DNA of 64,000 nt. Source: Miscanthus floridulus. Its lineage: Eukaryota > Streptophyta > Magnoliopsida > Poales > Poaceae. The stretch spans positions 29,699,069-29,763,068 of the forward strand of contig NC_089598.1 in NCBI RefSeq assembly GCF_019320115.1. The letters run 5' to 3'. Below the pieces are notes generated by a model that saw only the letters and a list, made by a program, of their open reading frames with translations, did no database searches and was not told where the DNA came from. This document shows, piece by piece, positions 22,972 to 33,798 of the stretch. How positions within the stretch are numbered: the first letter of the stretch is position 1; every line of letters begins with the position of its first letter. A program made the translations under genes and the position numbers.

Positions 22972-24597
22972 TGAAAGCATCTAGGCCCCTAGTTGGGTTT
23001 TGGTGATTAATGACAATACATGATTACTATAACTATCGTGTGTTTTGCAGAAACAATTGAGTTAGGTCACGGTAATGGAGATCGATTGGGCAATCAAGGT
23101 TGTCATGCCCCTATGATGGAAATCGTTTTAGTTTTCAAAGGATGGACGACAAGATTAAGGATGGACTAGTTCTAAGTGTCAATTGGAGTTGGAGAGACAC
23201 TTAGAGTAGTTTAGGACTTTATTTTTCCTTTGGCCGTACTATTAAGGGGGGTATGAACAGATAGCTTGACCTAGGTGAGTCTAGTGAGTTAGGTGTGGAG
23301 CACACTTATTAAAACTAGCACTAGATAGCTCCATAACAGCCCTTTGATCTAATGGAGCAAACTTCATTCATATATGATCAAGAGTTGAAAGTGAATGGAG
23401 GGTAAAATACTGACTAGATGCTGGCTCTGGTGTGACCGGACGCTGGCTCAGGGTCCGGTTAGTTCATTTGACCAAGGTGAAAGCATCTGGAAGTGATCGG
23501 ACACTACGAGGTCATGTCACCGGACGCTGAGGGCCAGCATCCGGTCGACTCCAGTAAGGTCCCAAAGAGGGAGAATCCTGATCGGACGTGTCTGGTCAAT
23601 ATTGATCGGACACTAATCAGGTTCCGGCTACTGACCGGACGCTGCTCAGCAAGTGACCGGACTCTGGAGGTCCAGCGTCCGGTCGACATCAGTAAGGTTC
23701 TAGTGAGGGGAAAACATGACCGGACGTGTCTGGTCAGTGTTGATCGGACGCTGCCAGCGTCCGGTCAACTCTTAACCACTGGAGTTCGGGGTGTACTGAC
23801 CGGTGTGTCCGGTCAACATGACCGGAGCGTCCAGTCACCCCGTAGAGGCACATAACGGTTCATTTTTTCAGCCGGTGTTATAAGTACAACCTCCGCTCGT
23901 GTGTAGGGGTACTTTTGCCCATTCCAACAGCTGAGAAACACCTTAGAGAGTGCCAAGAAGAGCAAGGTCCTAGTGAGGTGATTGAGATTTGAGAATCCCA
24001 AAGAGAGTCCTCATTAGTGAAGATTAAGAGTAGCAAAGTGTGCATCCACCTTCTCATTAGGCTTGTCGTGGTCAAGTGAGAGTTCGTGCTTATTACTCTT
24101 GGTGATCGCCATCACCTAGACGGCTTGGTGGTGATTGGGAGCTTGGTCATCACCCGGCGGAGCTTGTGGGTGACCCAACTCAAGTTGTGAGCGGTTATGG
24201 GTGATTCACCGCGATGGAGTGTCGAAGAATCAACCCGTAGAGAGCACTTGATCCTTGCGTGGATCAAGGAGGAGCTACACCCTTGTGTGGGTGCTCCAAC
24301 GAGGACTAGTGGGGAGTGGCGACTCTCCGATACCTCGACAAAACATCGCCGCGTTCCTCCTTCTCTATTTATTTTGACCATTTACTTTGAGCATTTCAAT
24401 TCATGTCTTTACATTCTTAGAATTGCCATGCTAGAGTAGGATTGGAACTTAGGTTGCAAGTCTTTTGTGTGGTAGAACAATTAGAAACACTTTCTAGGCA
24501 CAAGGGGTTAATTGGGCTAACCATAGGATTTAATTGTTGCAAAGAATTTTAGAATTAGCCCAATTCACCCCCCCTCTTGGGCATCTTGATCCTTTCA
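22972..24597 (+). repeat. Sirevirus 3' LTR
   Basis: 1,626 bp, matching 9251-10854 along its length. It has a CCGGACGCTG array at about 23411-23845 with one extra 22-bp unit compared with the 5' LTR, and a TATA-like TTATAAGTA near 23878. The right target duplication GATGA follows at 24598-24602. Confidence 0.92.
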
Positions 24598-24672
24598 GAT
24601 GACATTTTTATCTCCGTTAGGTAAGTCTTCATAATGTACCATAAGGATGTCATTGTTGTTGTAAACCGTCAT
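24598..24672 (-). pseudogene. gag: N-terminal codons of Tat gag, severed by the Sirevirus
   Basis: On the minus strand an ATG at 24672 opens a frame of about 25 codons that reaches the GATGA target site. It continues, in register after removal of one GATGA copy and the Sirevirus, at 9250 downward ('IDKAIEEFQ...'). This is the gag start of the gypsy element. Confidence 0.65.
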
Positions 24673-24684
24673 GACGATTGTGGT

Positions 24685-24702
24685 GTCCCACCAGGCGTGC
24701 CA
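24685..24702 (-). promoter_or_regulatory. Primer-binding site of the Tat element
   Basis: On the minus strand TGGCACGCCTGGTGGGAC begins 7 bases after the end of the 5' LTR. It starts with TGG, as a tRNA 3' end complement must. I do not assign the tRNA. Confidence 0.6.
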
Positions 24703-24709
24703 GAACATG

Positions 24710-26512
24710 TGTCGGCGTGAAATTTCGTCCCATGCCGAGGACACACGAGCAAGCCGGAAGGGTCTGCTCGTTGGAGCTATAGACCCGTCTGGCTTCAACG
24801 CAAGGGTGGTCGATCCTGCGCACTCCTCCCAAGACGTGCCAGTCAATTTGACCCTACAATTGACAAGGAGAGAAAGCTAATCAGTAATTTAAGGTAGAAC
24901 ATGCTGGTGTTGTTAGACAGTCCCGAATGTGCGGCTCTGAGAGCCAATGTGGAAGGAAATCGACTAAACAGTCAATTCCAGCATACTCATAAGAATAAAT
25001 CAGTTAAAGCTCATGTGGTTGTGGAAGAAAAATCGGTTATCACTCAGGATAAATATCGTTATTCAGATAAATATTAGTCAATGGCAATAGGATATTAACA
25101 ATAATCAGTTTATGCTAAGCCAATGACGGTAGGTAACTGAATCCCTTTTTATGTAAAAGAAGCAGCTCATCATCATTTAACCATTGAATAAAGATAAATC
25201 TAATGAACATATTAGATCTCATCTATCATCATGACCAGTGGGGCATGAAGCAGAATCATGCAGGTCGTAGAAACAACAATAGATTTGATGACCCTAACTT
25301 ACTACTAATATCAGTGGGGCACGAGGCAGAATCATACAGGCTATAATACAATAATAAGATCATGGGGCTAACACATCTTTTAACCTATCTTTACTTCAAT
25401 GGTCTCATGACGTGAACTGCGTATGTGAAAGCGCTTGATATCGGCTAAAATAGCCGATTCAGGCATAGCGCACAGTTAAGGTCACGCCCTATCAGGAACA
25501 GATCTATCAAATAACGATCCCCACTCCACGGTGCTAATAGTGGGGTGTGAGGCAGAATCACATATGCTGTGATAACGGGCCACGGAGCGGTTTTCGTTAG
25601 TCAGTAGACCTATTCAAGACAAAACATGCCTTAACCGCATACTATGCACGATCAAAATTGATATAAAACAGTCGATAAAACAAAACTCATCGTTTAAGGT
25701 GAAGATTAGATTAATTTAGATTAACAAACGATGGGTTAAACAGGATGTAAGGCCAATCTAGATCAATCCCAATCGAGCGAAGTGATATTGCTGTAATTAA
25801 ATAAATAATGGAAGTAATAAGCAATATCGGTAAATTAATGAATCTATCCGAAGGAACGCCACCCTTAGATAGAGCCGATAACTTGACCTTAATCTAGTTC
25901 GAGCAGTGGAGGTCGACCGGATCGATGCAGCCGTACTTAACTAAACAAGAGTCGATAACTAGCTTATACCAGACTCTTAGTAGAGGTCGACCGGATCGAT
26001 GCAGCCGTACGAACCGAAGTATGAGCCATGACGGTACTTACAGACAAGCCGGAGGTCGGCCGGACCGATGCAGCCCTGCTCGCTGAAGAACTCGTCGAGA
26101 TCTACTCTACTCCTATTCCTAAGGGGTGGCCGGAGCCGAAAAAAGTAAGTAACTTGTATTTGATTGATTGTGTCCTTTACAATAGCCAGGTCTAATATTT
26201 ATACCCGGAACCTACGCATGAATCCTACTTAAGCACGACTCATTATAATTTTTTGACCTAAGAGAAAACATTCCTAATTTAAGATAACTTGGACTCTAAT
26301 ATTTTCCTTTTTGTAGATTCCAACATGATTTTTCCGGCGCCGATCGTAGCTTTTGTCGTTATCTGCTGGCGCTATATGAAGAAAGCTGATTCCAGTGCTG
26401 CATTCGAACCGGCTGATACCGACCTTCATGCAATCGATTCCTTGATGACAAAATCTTGGGAGCTTTCGAGTTCATGTAATTCTTCTTCCAATTTTTAGTG
26501 TAAACACCAACA
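24710..26512 (-). repeat. 5' LTR of the Tat element
   Basis: On the minus strand it starts TGTTGGTGTTTACAC and ends GCCGACA (1,803 bp). The right part (25746-26512) is missing from the other LTR. It contains three copies of GTCGACCGGATCGATGCAGC-like sequence (25911, 25987, 26046; the first two about 76 bp apart), a short internal tandem repeat. No genes. Confidence 0.85.
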
Positions 26513-28337
26513 TGAGAATTGAAAGATATGTATTCAGCTCTAGAATCTCTTAAATGAACAGAGAATGCCTTGTGCCTTTGAACAGATGCAAGTACGCCTA
26601 GGACTGAAACATGATGAGGCAACATGTAGGCTTTTGGCTAAATTTTGATTCTTCACTTGCGCCAGATTGCTGGAGCATTAGTAAAATGGCCTTAGTAATA
26701 TTGTACAATGTTGTAATCCCCTAAGGTTTCATTCCCTATGACTGTTTAGGTGCCTGGCACCCTCCATCCTCTGCTTGCCCGATATAAAAAATTTAATGTT
26801 GCAATGGAAAAAGTCCGTCATTTTCCTCTGAAACCAATACAGCTTAGTAATAGTGTGAAAATTGGATGATAGAAACAGAGCGGAAGGAGAAATCAAACCT
26901 GAAAGAGATGTGGCTGTACTGATAACTTGCTGTCGCATATGGAACAAAGTGACAGGAGTGTGACTATGGCCTATGGGATATGGAAAAAAAATGTCTGTAT
27001 AAATTAAACTTATAGGTAAATTATGATTATTGGGTTCAATATTGTATAGACTGAGGCATATAATATTGATAATACGAGGTTGTGATACCGGAGCATGAGA
27101 TGTTCTAGTACAATTAACATCATTAAAAAGAAAGGATATTTGAAAAAAATGAAAACTAATTAATTTCAAATAATCTCCATAGTCACGTCGTCATACCTGA
27201 AACCTTTTTTTAAAAAAAATATTGCATCTCGATCATATCTTTAAGATGTAAGTACTATAGAAATATGAAGGTACTGAAGAAAACATTTTGAAAATTTGAG
27301 TATTACCATAACAGAACACATAATATCTTGGACACACATTTTGTCAAATACTAGGTGTGCAGACCATAACAGAGAAGAAATAGCTATTACAGTATAAGCG
27401 CAATCTTAAACTTAATATGCTAATCAAGATATGCGCTGAGGGCTTCCCCAATTGTTTCTAAATAGCTAGTTTAGAAAGAATTCTATTGGCTATCAAAGTA
27501 AGAGATCAAATAGCTAGCAACTCCTAAATAACTAGTCTAGCACGATCTCCCAAAAACGTCTCTTTCACGGCTCACATAACTCTCCATTACAATATTTATT
27601 TTTTTTATTTTTCTAGTCTAGCTAGCTATTTGCATATTGTCATTGCTTACACTCAGTGCGCCGACCCTAGGGGTAGGGCACGAGGTGCGACGGCCGATGG
27701 CCCAAGCGGAGGAGGGGCCTAAGCCTAGGTATACAAACCCCCAGGTCCTATAGTCGCATTAGCAAACTAATAAGGAAAGAGACATAGAATTGGTCAGGCG
27801 GTCCAAAAAGACAACATCGATATTTCTTTCCTAGTTTCATTTCTCCATAACCCTCGGGTAGAGAGGAGGCGAGGAATCACGCTACACACAACACACTTTG
27901 ATCATGAGTTCGTGACGTGCGCCTTACACACGCGGAGCTGGCGAGCCGCGCCGCCTCGAAGAGCTAGACTACAGGAGACACGGACACGGCTCACGAGGAC
28001 GGCGACCAGGCAGAGCTCCACGACGACGACATCTTGATTCTTGGCTTCTTATGAATTGCGATCACCGATTAGTTGTTTAGGCCCAAGGTATTTTTTCTTT
28101 TTATTTTTAATCTAAATTAATTATTTGTATAGTATTTCATACTTCTAGTACTTTGTACCCGTATAATTATATTTTTCTTTTAATTTAGGTGTGAGAATAT
28201 TTGTTATGGGTGAGAAAAGAAAACGAATATATTGTTTTTTTAATCTATATTGTTCCTCGATAATTATCATACATCTACAAATATATTGCTTAATCTACAT
28301 TGTTCCTCGATAATTATTAGATATGTTAAATTAAAAA
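26513..28337. other. Unassigned intergenic DNA
   Basis: AT-rich DNA with a GC-rich island at about 27650-28040. A 146-codon minus-strand frame (26729-27169) has no motif I recognise and is probably chance. The bases just before 28338 (AATTAAAAA, 28329-28337) are the target duplication of the foldback element. Confidence 0.4.
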
Positions 28338-29379
28338 GGGTTAAGTTCAATTTACACCCTCCAACTTGCAGCAAAGTTCAGATTTCAACCTCGAACTTCA
28401 AAACCGGACAACTTTGGCCCTCCAACTCTCGAAAAAGTTCAACTTTCTGGCCAGTTTTACGGATAAACAGTAACTTTTGATATTTTTGGGAGTGTCGAAA
28501 TTTTATATTATTTTTTCGAGCATCTTAACGTCCTCAAATGAAAAAACTCAAAACTACAAAGTTGTAGATCTCATCGAGGTCTATAATTTACATATAAAAA
28601 TTATCTTCATCCGACATCGTATTGAAGGATTTTCTATTTTTTGAAATTTGAGTCTCATCACGCGATAAAATATGGTGCTGAAATTTTATATTATTTTTTC
28701 GAGCATCTTACTGTCCTCAAATGAAAAAACTCAAAACTACAAAGTTGTATATCTCATCGAGGTCTACAATTTAAATATAAAAATTATCTTCATCCGACAT
28801 CGTATTGAAGGGTTTTCTATTTTTTGAAATTTGAGTCTCATCACGCGACAAAATTGTTTCACGCGTGATGAGACTCAAATTTTAAAAAATAGAAAACCCT
28901 TCAATACGATGTCAGATGAAGATAATTTTTATATGTAAATTGTAGACCTCGATGAGATCTACAACTTTGTAGTTTTGAGTTTTTTCATTTGAGGACAGTA
29001 AGATGCTCGAAAAAATAATATAAAATTTCAGCACCATATTTTATCGCCTGATGAGACTCAAATTTCAAAAAATAGAAAACCCTTCAATACGATGTCGGAT
29101 GAAGATATTTTTTTATATGTAAATTGTAGACCTCGATGAGATCTACAACTTTGTAGTTTTGAGTTTTTTCATTTGAGGACGTTAAAATGCTCGAAAAAAT
29201 AATATAAAAGTTCGGCGCTCCCGAAAATATCAAAAGTTACTGTTCATCCACAAAACCGCCCGCAAGGTTGAAAGTTGAACTTTTTCGAGAGTTGGAGGGC
29301 CAAAGTTGTCCGGTTTTGAAGTTCGAGGTTGAAATCCGAACTTTGCTACAAGTTGGAGGGTGTAAATTGGACTTAACCC
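28338..29379. mobile_element. Foldback (long-TIR) element, Mutator-like
   Basis: The whole 1,042-bp element is a near-perfect inverted repeat: two arms of about 520 bp meet near 28858 with almost no spacer. The ends are GGGTTAAGT...ACTTAACCC, flanked by a perfect 9-bp duplication AATTAAAAA (28329-28337 and 29380-29388), the length made by Mutator-like transposases. Each arm contains two copies of a roughly 183-bp unit (copies start near 28497 and 28680). There is no transposase. A transcript across it would fold into a long hairpin. Confidence 0.88.
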
Positions 29380-29388
29380 AATTAAAAA

Positions 29389-31137
29389 TATGTTATTGAA
29401 TTTGTTTTTGTTTTGCAAGTAAAATAGGCGTCTATATATTATAAAATTTTATACATAGTCAAGAGATACCGTTGCGACGAAATTGTCAGAACGCCCTTGA
29501 AATCATAGGACGGGCACTGCTTACGCTCTAAGCAAGAGCTGGCCGTTGCAGGAGAATGGACCAACCATCGAGCTCTCCGCACAGGCTCAGAACGTAAAGC
29601 GGCGTGCCTAGCGCCAGGTGCCGTCGCCGGTTTTCTAAGTCCACCCTGCTCCAGCGCCCGTGGTCCAAGCAGAGCGTGTTCGCGCCCGCTCACCACGCCT
29701 TCAGCTGGCCGTGCCAGCGCCTGCCCATTGGCGGAACGCATCCCTGCTGTGTCGCGGCTGTCGCCTCGCCAGTGGGCTGCGGCATGTGGCCATGCCCGTC
29801 TCCGCTAAGTGCTGACTCTGCTGCATCTTCTATTCTTCTCGCTGGCCGATGGCTCTGGTGCTGGCGGCCCTACCACCTACCAGTATTCTGCGGTGGAGGG
29901 CGGGTCGCAGCCACCCACTGATGCCTGAAGACGAGGATATGCTGGCCTCTGCGGCTGCAGTAGCGAGCTGGAAGACATCCTCACCGGTGCCTACAATGCG
30001 CTGCCCTTGGCCTTCATCTGCGGGGCAGCGCTCGCCACCACGGACGCTAATCACGGTAGGAGCGGCGCTCGCCTCCGCGGCTGCCGCTACAGGCAGGGAG
30101 GCAGCAATTACTGCAGCTGCGACATAGAGGATGGCGCACTCCGTGGATGCGAGCAGGGAGGCAGTGGGCTGACACGCCGGTGGGTTGCCGCGCCGCCCTT
30201 GCCTGGCCCACTGGCCGCGCTCGCGAGTCGCGTCGTGCCAGTTCATAGCGGTGGTCCTTCATGAGCCAGCGTTGTTGGTTATGGGGTTGGGGCGGGGCGG
30301 GACGGGGCGGGTGCCGGCGTGGGCGGCGGCGACGGGAGGCGCTGGGGAAGACGACTCGCGAAGAGTCGAGTCCAGGTCTTCGATGGGCCGCCCGATCGAA
30401 CTCTGTATAGGATGCAACGGCTGAGAATACGAGGCCACGTGGCTAGGTGAGAGGGCAGAGCCGATGGTGCAAGATTCGTCTTGTTAAAGATTGTTTTCAA
30501 TAGTCACGTGAATACAAGTGTTTCATTATTATATATCGATTTGTCAAGTTCTTCTTGGAGATGTGGGCGCTGCTTGGTTCTTCGGTTTGTTAAGAGACAG
30601 TTTGTTTAGTTCCAGGTGAACCTATAGAAATACTTCTGGTGCTGAGAGACAGAGACTGGATCATTAGCTTTTGGCGTCGTCTGACCAGCCTGAGCAGCTC
30701 CCTCGCACGACGACGACGACGAAGACGATCCGGCGGCGCCCATATCCCCATGACCATCCGAGGACGACGAGCACCAACGGCAGGTCCACGATCCGGTTAG
30801 TTCTGATTCGATTTGATTCAGTTGGTTTCCTGCTGTTTCTGATCGCTCGCATTGTGGCCTGTGGGGTGGCCACCATGCAGGCAATCCATCCATGGTATAA
30901 TGTCCTGATGTACTACTCTAAACTCTTTATTTTATGTGAGTTAGTAAAATATCATTGCTATGAACCTCTTTAATTTACACAACAATTTTTAGTGTGTTAA
31001 TATAATGCCAGTTGTATCAGTGTGCGAATTACTTTTTTACGGTTTAATCTTACGTGTTAACAATTGCATCAGTGGGCGCAGAACTGCGGGACCAGGCCGG
31101 GTCTAGATGCTCCTCTCCTATGTCGATAAGCTCCTCA
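29389..31137. other. Unassigned region with a GC-rich island
   Basis: 29580-30480 and 30660-30880 are GC-rich, with overlapping Ala/Arg/Pro-rich frames on both strands. No frame shows a domain I recognise, and codon-like signal is not consistent. It could be a gene fragment or a promoter/first exon cut off by the CACTA insertion at 31138. No function assigned. Confidence 0.35.
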
Positions 31138-31560
31138 CACTACTATAGATATTATTTGTAGGGGTGGCTCAAGACTATTTATAGGGACGGTTTGGCTAGC
31201 CGTTCCTATCAAATCGTCTCTACAAATCATGCATTTGTATGGACGGTTTCCAGACCGCTTCTACGAATCGATTTGTAGGGACGGCTGGTGTTATCAGCCG
31301 CCTCTACAAGTCGATTTGTAGGGGCGGCTGGTATCAGCCACCCCTATAATACCTATTTGTAGGGGCGGTTAATTCAAATTTATAATTTAAATTCGACCAG
31401 AACCGCCCTGTTTGTTTTCGCGTATTCCCGCGTTCGCATTGCGAGTGAGCGATCAACGTTCCGAACCACGTTCGCTCAATGTCCCACCGAACGCCCCGCG
31501 ACCAACGTTCTGAACCGCGTTCGCTCAAAAGTATTATATAAACTACAAGCCTGAGTATTA
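31138..31560. repeat. CACTA subterminal repeats, left end
   Basis: After the CACTACTATAG terminus there are at least six copies of 'TTTGTAGGGGCGGCT' and its complement in alternating orientation (31150-31375), the expected transposase/TNPA binding region. Two copies of an AACGTTC.GAACC.CGTTCGCTC unit follow (near 31454 and 31503). Confidence 0.75.
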
Positions 31561-32544
31561 TATAAACTACAATTACAAGTCTAATTCACAAGAATATATA
31601 CAATCCATCATTAATTAGACATAATTCACAAGGTAAAACCAATGTCAAATTCCATACACATTGTTATCAACGACCTAGAGCTAGTCTTTCAGTCCCATGA
31701 AGGTGTTGGTACTGAGGATTTCTACCTAAGTCAGACTCTTGGTCATGGTAGGTACCTTTGACGTGTACAATCTGGTCCAATATAAAGTTGCAAAGGTCAC
31801 CGACGAGCTCTAAGAGTTGGTCATCCTTGTATGAGTCTCTTTTCATTTCTTTCTCTTCTTTCCACTACAAGAGAATAAGTTTCGGTTTAGTATTTCATAC
31901 CATGCACGAAGTTTTTATACTACGGGTGAAGATGTTCAAACTTATCCTTAAGGGGTGTCTCATATAGGCACCGGTGTTACTTATCATAGAGCATACATAA
32001 TATCCACAATGTACATTCCCAGGCTTCTGCTTGGGGCACTGTGTGTTTTGCATATGAAAATATTAAGTAATACTTTTGACAGCCATGTAATGGAGTACTG
32101 AAGAAGTAAGTTACACTTACCGCACATAGTGTTTTTATAGCCAGCTTTTCCTTCCTTACTGGATCATGCCTTCCGTGATGTTTAGTGACATAGAACCTAA
32201 ATGCCCTGTTCGGATTATTTTAGCAAATACAACTTGTTAGTATCCAAAAGTGAACGTTAAAAACATGTATAGAAACATATAAGCTAATGAGGATTGTCGA
32301 TATGTATACGTCTTGAGAATCGATATGAAGTATTTGTATGTCACCGAGTCCCTATCTATTGAATCAAAGACACATGCCATGCTTCTCCCGACATCGACGC
32401 CTATACAAATCCAGTGGTTGCTGCATGAATTTAATCATAGAACTAGATAAGCTCTTTTACATCGAATAAAATATATCGAACAAAGCTTTAAGTATAGAGT
32501 TGAACTTACTCGGAATTGTATGGTAGCCATATAGTAGAGTGCTG

Positions 32545-33798
32545 TTAGAGAATTTTAAAAGCCAGGACAATGTATGCCGAAACCTTAAGGGACTCTTTCC
32601 TTAGTTTTGTTGTACTCCTCGCATATATCCAATTTCTTAAGCGTACCTTCAAATTCATCACATCAATATTCCCAACAGTTGTGGCCTCTTCGTCCATCTT
32701 CCTAAACTGCTCTTCCTTGGTATAGTAGCCACCGGGGCCTAGATGATGATGGTGTTTGTTCCTCTTCGCCAGCTCGGTGTTACGGGCACTGAGCTCCAAT
32801 GCCTCCAGTGAAGTCTTCTAAGCCACGAGCTCCTCCTATTGACTAGGAGTTATGTTACCAAACTCGTTGAAGGGAGTTAACCCCTTTTGGATATACTTCT
32901 TGTTGAGCTCCGACCTTCAACGTCGGAATGACTCTCTCATCATCCTGAAAGCATTTTTTTACCAGTTCGTGCTTACCCTCCGGAAATCTAAAATTGAGCT
33001 TCAGCTACCTATTCTATAGTTCATCCTTTTTATTCTCTGGTACCTCTTTTCAGTTAGGGATTGTTGGGTTCAATTTATCTCTTACTAGGGCCCCGATCGC
33101 ATTATGAAATCATCCTCTTAATTCCTTCGGCTCAAGGATCTCCCGTGCTGGCCCGACCTCCATTTATCACATAGCATGTCTTATCTGGATATTGATTTGC
33201 TTTTCTATCCCCTCATTTCCTCTTAGGCTGGGTAGTCATGATTATGTCTTGAGGTTGTGGAGCAGAGGCCTCAATGTCCATCTATGTGGCTGTTGCCTCT
33301 GCTCTTCTTTCCTCTACTCCGTCTTGTCCAGCGAGATATCGCAGACGTCGACGCCGTCTTTTCCGAGTTTCAGGAGGGACCTGTATATACGATAGATCAA
33401 AGTGTTAACAGAGGTAACACAGCCAAAGCTTTAGTAAAATTTACAAGCTAAGGCTTTATCCCTACCTCCTCGTTCGGATCAAAATCCTTGTCCAAATCTT
33501 CCTCTGTTGGCCTCCTTATGGCTTTACGTGGGAAAAGATCCTCGGAACTTACATATCCCTCTTCTGAGCCATCATCATCATCCTCTTCTTCTTTGCCTTC
33601 AGCAGCCTCTCCTGTTCTTCCTTCTGCTCCCCATTCCTCCTCGTCACACTGCTCCTGAGTAAGCATCACTTCTAGATCCTTTTCTAACTCGTTATTGAAC
33701 TGTTCCTGAGTAAGCTGATCCTCTAGTGCTTGCTCCTCATAGGTCGGCTGCTCATCATGCTCGGGGCATCGGGCTGCACTGTCTGGTGTCCGCGACAT
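32545..33798 (-). pseudogene. CACTA ORF2 (Transposase_24 / TNPA-like) remnant
   Basis: Two clear minus-strand pieces. 33448-33798 starts 'MSRTPDSAARCPEHDEQPTY', is very acidic (runs of E/D), and is the probable N terminus. 32545-32799 has 'AKRNKHHHHLGPGGYYTKEE' and 'NLKVRLRNWIYARS', typical of the Ptta/En/Spm Transposase_24 family. The stretch between (32800-33400) has related but broken codons and probable introns. The family binds subterminal repeats and helps transposition. Stops and frame breaks make this copy inactive. Confidence 0.75.

Larger units (their letters stand above)
9251..24597 (+). mobile_element. Complete Sirevirus-type Ty1-copia retrotransposon
   Basis: The two LTRs (9251-10854 and 22972-24597) both begin TGAAAGCATC and end GATCCTTTCA. 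They are flanked by a perfect 5-bp duplication GATGA (9246-9250, 24598-24602). Inside, in order: a Met-tRNA primer-binding site, gag, protease-integrase-RT-RNase H (copia order), a long third ORF at the envelope position, several polypurine tracts, and the 3' LTR. This order, the large size (15.3 kb including a 1.87-kb nested solo LTR), the two-knuckle Gag and the CG-rich LTR arrays fit the Sirevirus (Maximus/SIRE) genus. All three coding regions are damaged. In the first about 330 bp the two LTRs differ at about 16 positions, nearly all transitions. Confidence 0.93.
294..26512 (-). mobile_element. Ty3-gypsy retrotransposon, Tat lineage, with nested insertions
   Basis: The element reads on the minus strand. 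The 5' LTR is at 24710-26512, then primer-binding site, gag, protease, reverse transcriptase, two RNase H-like domains and an integrase stub, ending in a truncated 3' LTR at 294-1329. The gypsy order RT-RNaseH-IN is visible in one pol frame. A second RNase H-like segment after the usual RNase H is a known mark of the Tat lineage. Two insertions with perfect 5-bp target duplications split it: a solo LTR (4682-7033) and a whole Sirevirus (9251-24597). Without them about 8.5 kb of gypsy sequence remains. No matching TSD is seen at the outer ends. All coding domains carry stops or deletions, so it cannot be autonomous now. Confidence 0.85.

Noticed and set aside
26729..27169. 146-codon minus-strand frame
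   Set aside because: AT-rich composition, no motif, no partner exons. Likely chance.
29830..30246. 138-codon minus-strand Ala/Arg-rich frame
   Set aside because: GC-rich DNA with overlapping frames on both strands, and no domain or start context that stands out.
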